Shown: positions 1-8,480, numbered from the stretch's first letter. The stretch: 64,000 nucleotides of DNA from Amphritea atlantica (GCF_018860855.1 NZ_JAHKQE010000030.1:186001-250000), one strand, 5' to 3'. Made by a program: numbers and translations. The notes: generated by a model not told the origin, from the letters alone.

Positions 1-1
1 A

Positions 2-1330
2 TCCGTAGAAACCACTACTGGTCTTGAGCGTCAACTGACTGTTGTTGTACCTGCTGATCGCGTTGATAGCGATGTAGCCAAGCGTGTTCAAGAGACGGCT
101 CGTACCGTTCGTCTGGACGGTTTCCGTCCTGGTAAAGTGCCAGTTAAAGTGGTTAAAAAGCGCTACGGCCAAGGCATCCGCCAGGAAGTAATCGGTGAGG
201 TTGTGCAGCAGAGCTTCTATGAAGCGATACAGCAAGAAAGCCTAACACCTGCTGGTGGCCCGAATGTTGAGTTCAAAACCGACAAAGAGGGTGAAGATTT
301 CTCTTACACTGCTACTTTTGAAGTGTATCCAGAAATCACACTGGCTGATTTTTCTGGTGTTGAGATCGAAAAGAATTCCGCTGAAGTGAAAGATGCTGAT
401 CTTGATCAGATGATTGATACTTTGCAGAAGCAGCAAGCTGCTTACGAAGAAGCTGACAAGGCCGCTGCCGAAGGCGACCAGCTGAACATCGATTTTGAAG
501 GTTTCATCGATGGTGAAGCATTTGACGGTGGCACAGCAGCGGGTATGGATCTGGTATTGGGTTCTAACACCATGATCCCTGGTTTCGAAACTGCGCTTGA
601 AGGTGCTAAAGCGGGTGAAGAGAAAGAGGTTAACGTCACTTTCCCTGAGGAATACCACGCTGAAAACCTGAAAGGTAAAGCGGCTAAGTTCAACGTTAAG
701 GTCAACAAAGTATCGGCTCAAGTATTGCCAGAATTGAACGAAGAGTTCTTCGCTAAATTCGGTATCGAAGAGAAGAGCGTTGACAGCTTTAAAGTTGAAG
801 TACGTAAAAACATGGAGCGTGAACTGAACCAAGCGCTGAAGTCTAAGCTGAAAGAAGCTGTCTTTGGTCAACTGGTTGAAGTTAACGCGATTGACGTACC
901 TACTGCGCTGATTGATGGTGAGATTGATGCGATGCGTCGTCAAGCTATTCAGCAGTTTGGTGGTGCTGATGCCAATATCGACCCTAACATGCTGCCTAAA
1001 GAGATGTTCTCTGAGCAAGCTGAAAAGCGTGTTAAAGTCGGCCTGTTGGTGTCTGAAGTTGTTAAAGCTAACGAACTGAAAGTAGACGACGACCGTGTTC
1101 GCACTACTGTAGAAGAGCTGGCGGCGACTTACCAAGAGCCACAAGAAGTGATCGACTGGTACTACAGCAATCAAGATATGCTAAACCAGATTCAGAACCT
1201 CGTTCTGGAAGATCAAGTTTTGGACCTGCTGCTTGATTCTGCTAAGGTTACCGAAACCGAACTAAGCTACGAAGATGCAATCAAGCCTGCCGCAGCACCT
1301 GTTGCTGAAGAAGCAGAAGAAGAGGCGTAA
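2..1330 (+). CDS. tig: Trigger factor (5' end cut by window)
   Basis: Ribosome-associated chaperone and peptidyl-prolyl isomerase that meets nascent chains at the exit tunnel. The frame is open from base 2, so only the first few codons lie outside the window; the internal start at 137 would delete most of the ribosome-binding domain and is not credible. The ribosome-docking signature is visible as GFRPGKVP, followed by an FKBP-like PPIase domain (IDFEGFIDGEAFDGG), then the long helical chaperone domain and an Ala/Glu-rich acidic tail. Length fits the usual 430-445 residues. It heads the classic tig-clpP-clpX order and is followed by its own terminator. Confidence 0.97.
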   Translation, partial: SVETTTGLERQLTVVVPADRVDSDVAKRVQETARTVRLDGFRPGKVPVKVVKKRYGQGIRQEVIGEVVQQSFYEAIQQESLTPAGGPNVEFKTDKEGEDFSYTATFEVYPEITLADFSGVEIEKNSAEVKDADLDQMIDTLQKQQAAYEEADKAAAEGDQLNIDFEGFIDGEAFDGGTAAGMDLVLGSNTMIPGFETALEGAKAGEEKEVNVTFPEEYHAENLKGKAAKFNVKVNKVSAQVLPELNEEFFAKFGIEEKSVDSFKVEVRKNMERELNQALKSKLKEAVFGQLVEVNAIDVPTALIDGEIDAMRRQAIQQFGGADANIDPNMLPKEMFSEQAEKRVKVGLLVSEVVKANELKVDDDRVRTTVEELAATYQEPQEVIDWYYSNQDMLNQIQNLVLEDQVLDLLLDSAKVTETELSYEDAIKPAAAPVAEEAEEEA

Positions 1331-1361
1331 TTGCCCTTCGCCTTAATTGCGTTTATAAAAG

Positions 1362-1399
1362 AACGGTTGTCGGCTTAAGGTCGGCCGCCGTTTTTTTTT
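1362..1399 (+). terminator. Rho-independent terminator after tig
   Basis: Outer arms AACGG (1362-1366) and CCGTT and inner CGGC/GCCG arms form a GC-rich hairpin directly followed by nine T (1391-1399). It separates tig from clpP. Confidence 0.75.
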
Positions 1400-1445
1400 C
1401 TGGACGTGTGGCAAACACGTTGTTAAGGATTTAGGAGAGAATTCA

Positions 1446-2066
1446 ATGTCGGATTTTTATAATGGCCCTACCGTAATTACTAGCAGTGGTCTGGTACCCA
1501 TGGTTGTTGAGCAAACAGCACGTGGTGAGCGTTCTTACGACATCTACTCTCGATTACTGAAAGAGCGGGTTATTTTCATGATTGGCCAGGTTGAAGATCA
1601 TATGGCTAATCTGGTGGTTGCTCAGTTGCTATTTCTTGAGTCTGAAAACCCTGATAAAGATATTCATCTGTATATTAACTCTCCGGGTGGCTCAGTCACG
1701 GCTGGTTTGTCGATCTATGACACCATGCAGTTCATCAAGCCAGACGTGAGTACTATGTGTATCGGTCAGGCGGCAAGCATGGGCGCACTGCTGCTGACAG
1801 GTGGTGCTGCCGGTAAGCGTTTCTGTCTGCCACATTCACGGATGATGATTCACCAGCCGTTGGGGGGTTATCAAGGTCAGGCGACTGATATTGAGATTCA
1901 TACTCAGGAAATTCTGAGTATTCGTGATAAGTTGAATAGCATCATGTCTCACCATACCGGCCAAGATCTGGAAACCATCAGCCGAGATACCGATCGTGAT
2001 AACTTTATGTCACCCGAGCAAGCGGTCGAATATGGTTTGATTGATAAGGTAATGAGCAGCCGTTAA
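1446..2066 (+). CDS. clpP: ATP-dependent Clp protease proteolytic subunit
   Basis: Serine peptidase (family S14) forming the tetradecameric proteolytic chamber that works with ClpX or ClpA. The catalytic triad is complete at the positions typical of the E. coli protein: Ser111 in GQAASMGA, His136 in [10 protein letters not shown] and Asp185 in DTDRD. The 206-residue length is normal, and the N-terminus carries a short propeptide-like stretch. A purine-rich Shine-Dalgarno (TTTAGGAGAG) sits before the ATG. It is followed by clpX after 142 bp, a gap that contains a candidate clpX promoter, so the two may be transcribed both together and separately. Confidence 0.98.
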   Translation: MSDFYNGPTVITSSGLVPMVVEQTARGERSYDIYSRLLKERVIFMIGQVEDHMANLVVAQLLFLESENPDKDIHLYINSPGGSVTAGLSIYDTMQFIKPDVSTMCIGQAASMGALLLTGGAAGKRFCLPHSRMMIHQPLGGYQGQATDIEIHTQEILSIRDKLNSIMSHHTGQDLETISRDTDRDNFMSPEQAVEYGLIDKVMSSR

Positions 2067-2111
2067 TCGCTGGTTTGGCTGTTGGAATACTGCGCCGCCC
2101 TTGAAGTTTTC

Positions 2112-2141
2112 TGTAAAGCGGTGCACATTGTTCGCTATAAT
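2112..2141 (+). promoter_or_regulatory. Candidate sigma-70 promoter for clpX
   Basis: A perfect -10 box TATAAT (2136-2141) lies 18 bp after a weak -35 (TGTAAA, 2112-2117), inside the clpP-clpX gap and about 65 bp upstream of the clpX ATG. The -35 is poor, so this is only a candidate. Confidence 0.4.
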
Positions 2142-2208
2142 ATGGCTAACGCGATAAAGAAATTAAAGGGCCTAGCCAGGCATGGTTGGGACAAATAGAG
2201 GAAGTTGA

Positions 2209-3504
2209 ATGTCCGACGATATCAACGGTAAAGAGGGAGGCGATGACAGCAAGCTGCTGTATTGCTCTTTCTGCGGTAAAAGCCAGGACGAAGTTAAAAA
2301 ACTGATTGCAGGTCCGTCTGTTTTTATCTGTGATGAATGTGTCGATCTGTGTAACGACATCATCAAAGAAGAGATCCAAGATGCGGAAGAGCCCCAAGAA
2401 GATGGGGATCACCTGCCGACTCCGGCTGAGATCAAAGATAATCTAGATGCCTACGTTATTGGTCAAGAACGGGCCAAGAAAGTGCTGTCCGTAGCGGTTT
2501 ATAACCACTACAAGCGCCTGCGCTTTCAACAAACCGCAGGCGACACCGATGTCGAGCTGGGTAAGAGTAACATTCTCTTAATCGGCCCAACCGGTAGTGG
2601 TAAAACTCTATTGGCTCAGACATTGGCGCGCATGTTGAATGTGCCCTTCACGATTGCAGATGCTACTACCTTGACCGAAGCCGGTTATGTGGGTGAGGAT
2701 GTTGAAAACATCATCCAGAAACTGCTGCAGAAGTGCGATTATGATGTTGAGAAGGCCCAGCTGGGTATTGTCTACATCGATGAGATCGATAAGATCTCCC
2801 GTAAATCAGACAATCCATCGATCACCCGTGATGTCAGTGGTGAAGGTGTACAGCAAGCGCTGTTGAAACTGATTGAAGGTACGGTTGCTTCTGTGCCACC
2901 GCAGGGTGGTCGTAAGCATCCCCAGCAGGAATTTTTACAGGTTGATACCTCGAATATTCTGTTTATCTGTGGCGGTGCTTTTGCTGGGCTTGATCAAGTC
3001 ATCAAACATCGTAGTGAAAAGAGTTCGATTGGTTTCAATGCGGCGGTTGTCAGCAAAGAAGAAACCAAGAAGATCACCGATGTTCTGGCTGATTTGGAAT
3101 CTGAAGATCTGGTTAAATACGGTCTGATTCCTGAGTTTGTGGGTCGTTTGCCGATGATCGCAACGCTGACAGAGCTGGATGAAGATGCCTTGATTCAGAT
3201 CCTGACTGAGCCTAAAAACTCACTGACTAAGCAGTATGCTGCTTTGTTTGGTATGGAAGGCGCTGAACTAGATTTCCGTGAAGATGCACTGAAGGCGGTT
3301 GCCAAGAAGGCATTGGAGCGTAAAACCGGTGCCCGTGGTTTGCGTTCTATCCTCGAGGAGCATCTGCTGGATATTATGTACAGCCTGCCATCTGAGAAAG
3401 GCATCTCCAAGGTTGTCATTGATGAGGGAGTGATCACTGGCGACTCTGATCCTCTCCTTATCTACGAAAATCAGGACGCGCCAAAAGCGGCCTCAGAAGA
3501 CTGA
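2209..3504 (+). CDS. clpX: ATP-dependent Clp protease ATP-binding subunit ClpX
   Basis: AAA+ unfoldase that recognises substrates (for example ssrA-tagged proteins) and threads them into ClpP. The N-terminal C4 zinc domain is complete (Cys19, Cys22, Cys41, Cys44). Walker A is GPTGSGKT (about 126-133), Walker B is VYIDEIDKI, and the substrate-gripping pore loop GYVGED is present. The 431-residue length matches the family. A terminator follows directly. In many proteobacteria lon and hupB come next; here they are absent and a YebC-family gene follows instead. Confidence 0.98.
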   Translation: MSDDINGKEGGDDSKLLYCSFCGKSQDEVKKLIAGPSVFICDECVDLCNDIIKEEIQDAEEPQEDGDHLPTPAEIKDNLDAYVIGQERAKKVLSVAVYNHYKRLRFQQTAGDTDVELGKSNILLIGPTGSGKTLLAQTLARMLNVPFTIADATTLTEAGYVGEDVENIIQKLLQKCDYDVEKAQLGIVYIDEIDKISRKSDNPSITRDVSGEGVQQALLKLIEGTVASVPPQGGRKHPQQEFLQVDTSNILFICGGAFAGLDQVIKHRSEKSSIGFNAAVVSKEETKKITDVLADLESEDLVKYGLIPEFVGRLPMIATLTELDEDALIQILTEPKNSLTKQYAALFGMEGAELDFREDALKAVAKKALERKTGARGLRSILEEHLLDIMYSLPSEKGISKVVIDEGVITGDSDPLLIYENQDAPKAASED

Positions 3505-3522
3505 AACCAGTCATCATTATGA

Positions 3523-3546
3523 AAACGCGCCCCCGGCGCGTTTTTT
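3523..3546 (+). terminator. Rho-independent terminator after clpX
   Basis: AACGCGCC and GGCGCGTT arms around a very short loop, with a T-run ending at 3546. It starts 19 bp after the clpX stop. Confidence 0.85.
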
Positions 3547-3671
3547 GTATGCTGCACCAATAACCCTATGTAAGCGTTCTGTTGGGCGAATAAATAGGGT
3601 GACACACTAGAGCTTAGGCGGGTGAGCGTTTAGAATGAGCCCCTGCCTTAATGTAAGAAAGAGATTTTCCA

Positions 3672-4397
3672 ATGGGAAGAAAGTTTGAAGTACGTAAGGC
3701 TTCCATGGCTAAGACTCAGGGAGCTAAATCCAAGGTATATGCCAAGTATGGCAAAGAGATCTATGTCGTTGCCAAAAATGGTGGCATCGACCCCGAAGGC
3801 AACCTATCTCTACGTCGCCTCATCGAGAAAGCCAAAAAAGACCAAGTGCCGGCTCACGTTATTGAGAAAGCGGTCGACAAGGCTGCTGGCGGCGGTGGTG
3901 AAGATTTCCTGCCAACACGTTATGAAGGCTTTGGTCCCGGTGGTTGCATGGTCATCGCCGATTGCCTGACCGATAACAATAACCGTACATTCGGTGATGT
4001 TCGGGTTGCTTTCAACAAGGGTAAAGCGAAGCTCGGTGGTCAGGGTACGGTTGCCCATATGTTTGACCATCAGGCCGTCTTTGTTTTTCCTCATGATGAT
4101 GAAGATGAAATTCTCGAAACATTGATGGAAGCGGATGTTGATGTAACGGAAGTCGAAAGCGAAGATGGCAACATCACTGTTTACGCCCCGCACACCGAGT
4201 TTTTTAAAACCAAGACCGCCTTGCATGAAGCCTATCCCGATCTTGTGGTCGAGGTAGAAGAGATTACCTTTATCCCTCAAACTTATGTTGAGCTGGCCGG
4301 TGAAGACCTTGAACAGTTCGAGACCTTTTTAGAGATGCTGAACGATGTAGAAGACGTTCAGGAGGTTTACCATAACGTTGAGATGCCCGACGAGTAA
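3672..4397 (+). CDS. YebC/PmpR (TACO1) family protein, YeeN type
   Basis: The 241-residue protein begins [20 protein letters not shown] and has the family's [19 protein letters not shown] core. The start MGRK and the YAKYGKEIY stretch resemble the YeeN branch rather than canonical YebC, which normally sits with ruvC. The family was annotated as transcriptional regulators; its members (TACO1, YebC, YeeN) are now linked to helping ribosomes through difficult sequences such as proline runs. That role is family knowledge, not visible here. It stands alone between two terminators. The first ATG (3672) agrees with YeeN N-termini; ATG 3708 is a possible shorter start. Confidence 0.9.
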   Translation: MGRKFEVRKASMAKTQGAKSKVYAKYGKEIYVVAKNGGIDPEGNLSLRRLIEKAKKDQVPAHVIEKAVDKAAGGGGEDFLPTRYEGFGPGGCMVIADCLTDNNNRTFGDVRVAFNKGKAKLGGQGTVAHMFDHQAVFVFPHDDEDEILETLMEADVDVTEVESEDGNITVYAPHTEFFKTKTALHEAYPDLVVEVEEITFIPQTYVELAGEDLEQFETFLEMLNDVEDVQEVYHNVEMPDE

Positions 4398-4419
4398 TTA
4401 CTGCGCAGGTTAGCTGAAT

Positions 4420-4454
4420 AAAAAGGGCTGGTGTGTAAACATCGGCCTTTTTTT
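4420..4454 (+). terminator. Rho-independent terminator after the yebC-family gene
   Basis: AAAAAGGGCTG pairs loosely with CGGCCTTTTT around a 12-base loop and ends in a run of seven T (4448-4454). Confidence 0.65.
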
Positions 4455-4871
4455 GTATTAACGGCCGTTATCAGCAGCGTTGATCTCGGTTACGGGTTCT
4501 AGCTTTGCGCTCTTTCATTTGATATTTAGCAGGTTCATGGTTAATGAAAGCGGCTGCCCCTGAGGTTACCCTCATCTTTTCTCTCAACGCGGACTTTTTA
4601 CAGTGCATCCTTACAATGGTTCAAGAGGTGAATTTGAAGTATGCTGACTTGAAGAAGAGTTAAGAGCTCTGCCAAACAGATCGCTTTTAAAGTGAGCTTG
4701 CCAGTAAAGCAAGGTTTTAGGTTGTGATTATGTGTAAAAGCCGGTTTCACTGGCGCTACCATATATCCTTACTGGCAAAGCGGTAATGGACAGCATGAAG
4801 ATTTGGGCATATCCAAAGCTATAACAAAACCATCGTTTATCGTGGGTGTTTTGCAACGAGTGATAGTTTCT
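4455..4871. other. Gene-poor interval before the GFA genes
   Basis: About 417 bp without a credible gene. Only an 11-bp palindrome (AACGGCCGTTA near 4460) and weak AT-rich tracts are visible. The long frame that runs into the first GFA gene from 4803 has no ribosome binding site and is not needed for the family's N-terminus. This marks the left edge of the AT-richer accessory stretch. Confidence 0.5.
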
Positions 4872-5276
4872 ATGAGTGATCTATATAAAGGTAGTTGTTT
4901 GTGTGGCGCTGTTACTTTCGCCGTTGAGGGTTTTAGCGAGCAAGCTGCGAATTGCCATTGCACAATGTGCCGTAAGTTTCATGGTGCTGCATATGGAACA
5001 TTAGTAGGCGTATCAGGGTTGAAATGGATTTCGGGTAAAGGTTACCTAAAAGAGTTTATCGCGCGAAATGGCACTGTTCGTACTTTTTGTTCTGAGTGTG
5101 GTTCAAGTTTAGGTTTTCGTGTGAAGGGGACTTTTTTAAAAGACATTGAATTGGCAATTTCAACGTTTGATAGCGATATTCCTGTTGTAATCGATGCGCA
5201 TATCTTTACTGATGACAAAGCCAATTGGTGTAATTTACAAGATGATTTACTCAAGTTCAAACAAGGGCGCAAATAG
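4872..5276 (+). CDS. GFA-family (glutathione-dependent formaldehyde-activating enzyme-like) zinc protein, copy 1
   Basis: Small Mss4-like fold protein of the GFA/CENP-V family. Zinc-ligand motifs are complete: GSCLCG near the N-terminus, CHCTMCRK in the middle and CSECGSS in the second half. About 134 residues from the chosen ATG, the usual size. That start (MSDLYKGS) places the first CxC motif where the family has it; the upstream 23 codons look non-coding. The family name comes from a glutathione:formaldehyde enzyme, but most members have no shown activity, so substrate is unknown. Base composition is more AT-rich than the flanking housekeeping genes. A second GFA gene follows after 58 bp. 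Confidence 0.85.
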   Translation: MSDLYKGSCLCGAVTFAVEGFSEQAANCHCTMCRKFHGAAYGTLVGVSGLKWISGKGYLKEFIARNGTVRTFCSECGSSLGFRVKGTFLKDIELAISTFDSDIPVVIDAHIFTDDKANWCNLQDDLLKFKQGRK

Positions 5277-5305
5277 GCTTAACGTTGCATAGCAAGGCGT
5301 TATGT
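5277..5305. repeat. Imperfect inverted repeat between the two GFA genes
   Basis: Starting at the base after the first GFA stop codon, TAACG-TTGC and GCAA-GG-CGTTA arms form a short imperfect palindrome. GCTTAAC at 5277-5283 fits the R'' consensus of integron attC sites (RYYYAAC), but the element is far shorter than a working attC and its right end does not fit GTTRRRY. Probably a decayed or chance structure. Confidence 0.3.
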
Positions 5306-5334
5306 TTACCATCAATTATTCACCGGAGGCCACT

Positions 5335-5742
5335 ATGGCTAATATGATTTCAGGTAGTTGTTGCTGTGGGGACGTAGAATTTACGCTGGCAGATAACTTT
5401 AGTAATTTTTACTTTTGTCACTGTGAACAATGTAGAAAATTAACGGGTTCTGCACATGCCTCTAATTTATTTACATCACCTGATAATATCAATTGGGTTA
5501 AGGGTGCTGAAAAAGTAAAACGCTATGATCATCAGGAGCGTACTTTTTCTAAAGCTTTCTGTGAGAATTGTGGCTCTGGGTTACCGTTTATATCGCAAAG
5601 TGGCAAATCATTAATTGTGCCGGCAGGCAGTTTAAATGGAGAGCCATCAATAGCATTGGATGCTCAAATATTTTGCTCGGAGCAGACTGAGTGGCATCAA
5701 CAGGGGTTGCAAGTAACTAAAGTACCAGGCTTTCCAGCGTAA
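5335..5742 (+). CDS. GFA-family zinc protein, copy 2
   Basis: Second GFA/Mss4-like protein, about 135 residues. Zinc motifs GSCCCG, CHCEQCRK and CENCGSG are all present. ATG 5335 is preferred over ATG 5302 because a strong Shine-Dalgarno (GGAGG) lies five bases before it. It is clearly diverged from copy 1, so this looks like two acquired family members or an old duplication rather than a recent one. Function is not predictable beyond zinc binding and possible thiol-adduct chemistry. A short AT-rich gap separates it from the DUF711 gene on the same strand. Confidence 0.85.
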   Translation: MANMISGSCCCGDVEFTLADNFSNFYFCHCEQCRKLTGSAHASNLFTSPDNINWVKGAEKVKRYDHQERTFSKAFCENCGSGLPFISQSGKSLIVPAGSLNGEPSIALDAQIFCSEQTEWHQQGLQVTKVPGFPA

Positions 5743-5852
5743 ATATAACAAACACTTACAGGAAAAACAGTGGGTTAGATTTTACTAAAAATTTTAATCC
5801 TCTGTTTTGTATGCTTAGTGTATGTTAGGTAAATATGAATTGAGTATCAATT

Positions 5853-7091
5853 ATGTCCAAAGCTTTTGAAGATAAAAATCTTTGTAAAATAAGAACGATA
5901 ACCACTTTTATATCACTGAGTGGTGATCGTCATTGTTGGAAAGAACAAATTGAAAGTGCCGCCTTTTTCTGTGGTAAATTGACATCTATCTTTCAAAAGT
6001 ATGGTTATAAGGTTCAAACAAATAGAATCGTAACAAACCCTTTTGGTGAATATTTAAATACAGAGAGTATAGAAAGTGCAAGAGATGATTTAAGTTACCT
6101 TAACAATATTATTCATAACTTAAAGTCTTCTGATATACGTATAAGGTTCGCTATTGGAGAGGCTCAAACAAACCATGAAATATCACTTGTCCCCGAATTA
6201 ATCAAAGAGTTTGGTGATCTATGTAATGTCTGTGTAAATGTAGGTCTCGACAAAAATGGAATACTTGATAATGAAAAAATCACAAAATCTGCTGAAGCTG
6301 TAAAGAGAATCAGTGAAATAACCCCAAGAGGGGAAGGTAATTTTAATTTCACTGTGAACTTTAACTGCGATCCGCTTATCCCATATTTTCCTGCAAGCTA
6401 CCACAAAACAGAGTTAGGGAATCGTTTTGTTATTGGCTTAGAAACACCGGATTTACTTGTTAACGTCTTATCTGAAACCAATAAAATTACTCATTTTACT
6501 AATCATAATGAACAATATAATCATTACTACACTGTAATGAGTGAAGCACTTCAATATCATGTTTCTGCCATCAATAGCATTATTGATCTGGCAGATTTAG
6601 GTAACCATTTTAAATTTTCGGGGTTTGATAGTTCCGCCGCTCCATCAAAAGACTGCGAGAGTATGACGACTGTTTATGAAAAAATGGGGGTTGAGTATTT
6701 TGGCGCATCTGGGACAGTTGAAGCGTCGTCGTTATTAACAAAAGTATTTAAGTCATTGCAGGGTGTTGATTTAGTTGGTTTTTCAGGGCTCATGCTTGCA
6801 TTAACAGAAGATACTGGGCTCGCGGCTGGTACACTTAAATCAAATTATGATATTCGTTCTCTATTAACCTATAGTGCAGTTTGTGGCATTGGTCTGGACA
6901 CTGTTCCTATTCCTGGGGATACATCAATAGAAAAAATAAGTGCGCTTATGCGGGATACAGGAACAATGGCCTTTCGTCTAGATAAGCCGTTGACTGTTCG
7001 TTTATTTCCAGCCCCTAAACTAAATGCCGGTGATTTAACTGTTTTCGAAAGCGATGATTTATGTAACTGTGCTGTACTTGCTGTTCCTTAG
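5853..7091 (+). CDS. DUF711 (UPF0210) family protein
   Basis: A 412-residue protein with the hallmarks of DUF711: the RTITTF start region, RIRFAIGEAQ, the GFSGLMLALTEDTGLA segment, the GLDTVPIPGDTS motif and the KPLTVRLFPAPKLNAGD C-terminal region. The family is structurally related to pyruvate formate-lyase-like barrels, but its reaction is unknown. In many bacteria a small ACT-domain partner gene lies next to it; none is seen here. The coding sequence is the most AT-rich in the window, suggesting horizontal acquisition. The stop codon lies seven bases before the first REP-like hairpin. The ribosome binding site is weak (GAGTATCAATT before ATG). Confidence 0.82.
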   Translation: MSKAFEDKNLCKIRTITTFISLSGDRHCWKEQIESAAFFCGKLTSIFQKYGYKVQTNRIVTNPFGEYLNTESIESARDDLSYLNNIIHNLKSSDIRIRFAIGEAQTNHEISLVPELIKEFGDLCNVCVNVGLDKNGILDNEKITKSAEAVKRISEITPRGEGNFNFTVNFNCDPLIPYFPASYHKTELGNRFVIGLETPDLLVNVLSETNKITHFTNHNEQYNHYYTVMSEALQYHVSAINSIIDLADLGNHFKFSGFDSSAAPSKDCESMTTVYEKMGVEYFGASGTVEASSLLTKVFKSLQGVDLVGFSGLMLALTEDTGLAAGTLKSNYDIRSLLTYSAVCGIGLDTVPIPGDTSIEKISALMRDTGTMAFRLDKPLTVRLFPAPKLNAGDLTVFESDDLCNCAVLAVP

Positions 7092-7097
7092 GAGGGC

Positions 7098-7127
7098 GGT
7101 GCGGTTCGTTCCTCACCAGCACCTTAC
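7098..7127 (-). repeat. REP-like hairpin, cluster 1 copy 1
   Basis: GGTGCGGTTCGTTCCTCACC followed by AGCACCTTAC. Read on the minus strand this is GTAA plus an imperfect hairpin with GGTGC/GCACC ends. First of three direct copies spaced 71-72 bp apart, together with the nearly identical ~41 bp between them. Confidence 0.8.
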
Positions 7128-7168
7128 GATTATGGCGTGACAAATGTTGCTTTTGGTATGCAGTGAGC

Positions 7169-7199
7169 GGTGCGGTTCGTTCCTCACCGAGCGCCTTGC
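7169..7199 (-). repeat. REP-like hairpin, cluster 1 copy 2
   Basis: Same element as the copy 71 bp upstream, ending GAGCGCCTTGC. The 41-bp stretch before it (GATTATGGCGTGACAAATGT and onward) is shared almost exactly with the stretch before copy 3, so the repeat unit is the hairpin plus spacer. Confidence 0.8.
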
Positions 7200-7240
7200 G
7201 ATTATGGCGTGACAAATGTTGCTTTTGGTATGCGGTGAGC

Positions 7241-7271
7241 GGTGCGGTTCGTTCCTCACCGGGCACCCTAC
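7241..7271 (-). repeat. REP-like hairpin, cluster 1 copy 3
   Basis: GGTGCGGTTCGTTCCTCACC followed by GGGCACCCTAC; on the minus strand it begins with the GTAG tetranucleotide typical of REP elements. Confidence 0.8.
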
Positions 7272-7317
7272 GGATTGGCGCGTTTTTGGCGCGGTTGGGT
7301 GCATGGATTGTCGATGA

Positions 7318-7346
7318 GTAGGGTGCGGTGAAGAATGAACCGCACC
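7318..7346 (+). repeat. REP-like hairpin, cluster 1 copy 4 (inverted)
   Basis: GTAG followed by GGTGCGGT, a short loop region (GAAGAATG) and AACCGCACC. The opposite orientation to copies 1-3 makes a REP/inverse-REP arrangement. Confidence 0.8.
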
Positions 7347-7410
7347 ATGGGTATCCATTATTCACCAGAACTCTCATTACAGCTTTCATTACAACTGCCG
7401 TGCCAATATA

Positions 7411-7441
7411 GGTGCGGTTCGCAGGCTCACCAGCACCTTAC
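7411..7441 (-). repeat. REP-like hairpin, cluster 1 copy 5, overlapping the exporter stop codon
   Basis: GGTGCGGTTCGCAGGCTCAC followed by CAGCACCTTAC. The TTA at 7438-7440 is the stop codon (TAA) of the minus-strand exporter gene, so the last bases of that gene lie in the repeat. Confidence 0.75.
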
Positions 7442-8049
7442 AGCGTGACAACCCGAGCGGCCAGTGCGATTAGAACGCCACCGGTGAGGCGGTTAACCAG
7501 TCGGCTGCGTTTCTGTAGGGTTTTTAAGACTGGGCCGTGGGAGAGCAAGAGCACCATCAAGGTGTACCAGAGGCCGTCGACCAGTGCAGCCGTAGCGGTC
7601 ATGATCAGATGATCAGTGGCGCTGGCATCGGGGCTGACAAATTGCGAGAACAGGGCGATAAAGAAGATTGCTAGTTTTGGGTTGAGCAATGAAATGGTCG
7701 CGCCTTCAATGCCCGCGGTAAGCACGGATACTTTTTGGCCTTTATTCACACCAAAGGCCGAGTTTTTACCGGCACGAATCGCTTTTACGCCGATCCAAGC
7801 CAGATAGGCGGCTCCCAGCCAAGTAATCACTTGAAATGCCAGTTGTGATTCGGCCACCAGAATGGCCAGTCCAGAGATGGTGGCAAAGGCCCATAAGCCT
7901 ACACCGGCTGCATGGAACCAGCTAGCGGCTAAGCCGTGGCTACGACTGTTGCTGACGGTTTGTTTAAGGACGACGGCGAGGCTAGGGCCGGGCGACATCG
8001 CGCCAAGGCAGCAGATAGCAAGTAATGAGAACCAAGCAGTTAAGGTCAT
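7438..8049 (-). CDS. LysE/RhtB-family amino-acid exporter
   Basis: A 203-residue inner-membrane protein of the LysE superfamily, which exports amino acids or related metabolites. The family signature is visible near the N-terminus (GAMSPGPSLAVVLKQTVSNS), followed by hydrophobic segments consistent with six membrane helices and the WLGAAYLAWIGVKAIR stretch. Substrate cannot be read from the sequence. The gene is transcribed alone toward the REP cluster; its stop codon is inside the last REP-like element. Length is typical. Confidence 0.9.
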   Translation of the reverse strand: MTLTAWFSLLAICCLGAMSPGPSLAVVLKQTVSNSRSHGLAASWFHAAGVGLWAFATISGLAILVAESQLAFQVITWLGAAYLAWIGVKAIRAGKNSAFGVNKGQKVSVLTAGIEGATISLLNPKLAIFFIALFSQFVSPDASATDHLIMTATAALVDGLWYTLMVLLLSHGPVLKTLQKRSRLVNRLTGGVLIALAARVVTL

Positions 8050-8259
8050 GGGGTGTCTCTAAAAAGGATGTGTGAAAATGACAGTTGCTTATGAATTCGG
8101 CACGATTGGTAAAATGCGCCTAAGCTGATAAGTGAATTATATTACAGCGATACGGCAGGAACCAGAGGGCGGGCTGGGCTGTGACAATTCATGTGGGGGC
8201 TTTCACCACGCTATTAAGTGTTTAGCTGTGTTGTACACTTCAATCGAGAGGTTTCAATT

Positions 8260-8451
8260 ATGCAAAGTATCGAAACAGTTTCCCAATCTTGTCCCTACTG
8301 TGGTGAGCCGATCGTGTTATTGGTGGATTGTAGTGCCGGTGATCAGCAGTATATAGAAGACTGTCAGGTCTGCTGTAAACCGATAACCGTAGAGCTGAGA
8401 CTCGAGGGTAGTGAGGCTGAGGTATGTCTTAAAACCGAAAATGAGGTATAA
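8260..8451 (+). CDS. CPXCG-type cysteine-rich small protein
   Basis: A 63-residue protein with two CxxC-type pairs: CPYCGEP near the N-terminus and CQVCCKP in the middle, the pattern of the CPXCG family of small zinc-ribbon-like proteins of unknown role. ATG 8260 is chosen because a GAGAGG Shine-Dalgarno precedes it; the longer frame from 8218 adds residues unlike the family. It is divergent from the exporter and convergent with purC, sharing the terminator downstream. Confidence 0.8.
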   Translation: MQSIETVSQSCPYCGEPIVLLVDCSAGDQQYIEDCQVCCKPITVELRLEGSEAEVCLKTENEV

Positions 8452-8480
8452 AAAAACGCCGCTTGAGATCATGCGGCGTT
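8450..8480 (-). terminator. Terminator between the CPXCG gene and purC
   Basis: AACGCCGC (8455-8462) pairs with GCGGCGTT (8473-8480). The A-run on the plus strand (8450-8456) gives the T-run of a minus-strand terminator, so it ends purC. There is no T-run on the plus side, so ending the small plus-strand gene is less certain. Confidence 0.75.

Noticed and set aside
242-1174. 310-codon open frame on the minus strand within tig
   Set aside because: Fully antisense to a well-supported gene, with low-complexity composition and no family match; it follows from the codon use of tig.
5277-5305. A functional integron attC site after the first GFA gene
   Set aside because: Too short (under 30 bp against a minimum near 57), the right core does not fit GTTRRRY, and no integrase is present. 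Kept only as a weak hint in the findings.
7098-7271. Possible CRISPR array (three repeats at 71-72 bp)
   Set aside because: The sequences between the hairpins are nearly identical rather than unique spacers, there are only three copies, and no cas gene is nearby.
7015-7389. Open frames across the first repeat cluster (minus strand)
   Set aside because: They consist of repeated translations of the REP-like hairpins (ALGEERTAPLTAYQKQ twice) and overlap the DUF711 end.
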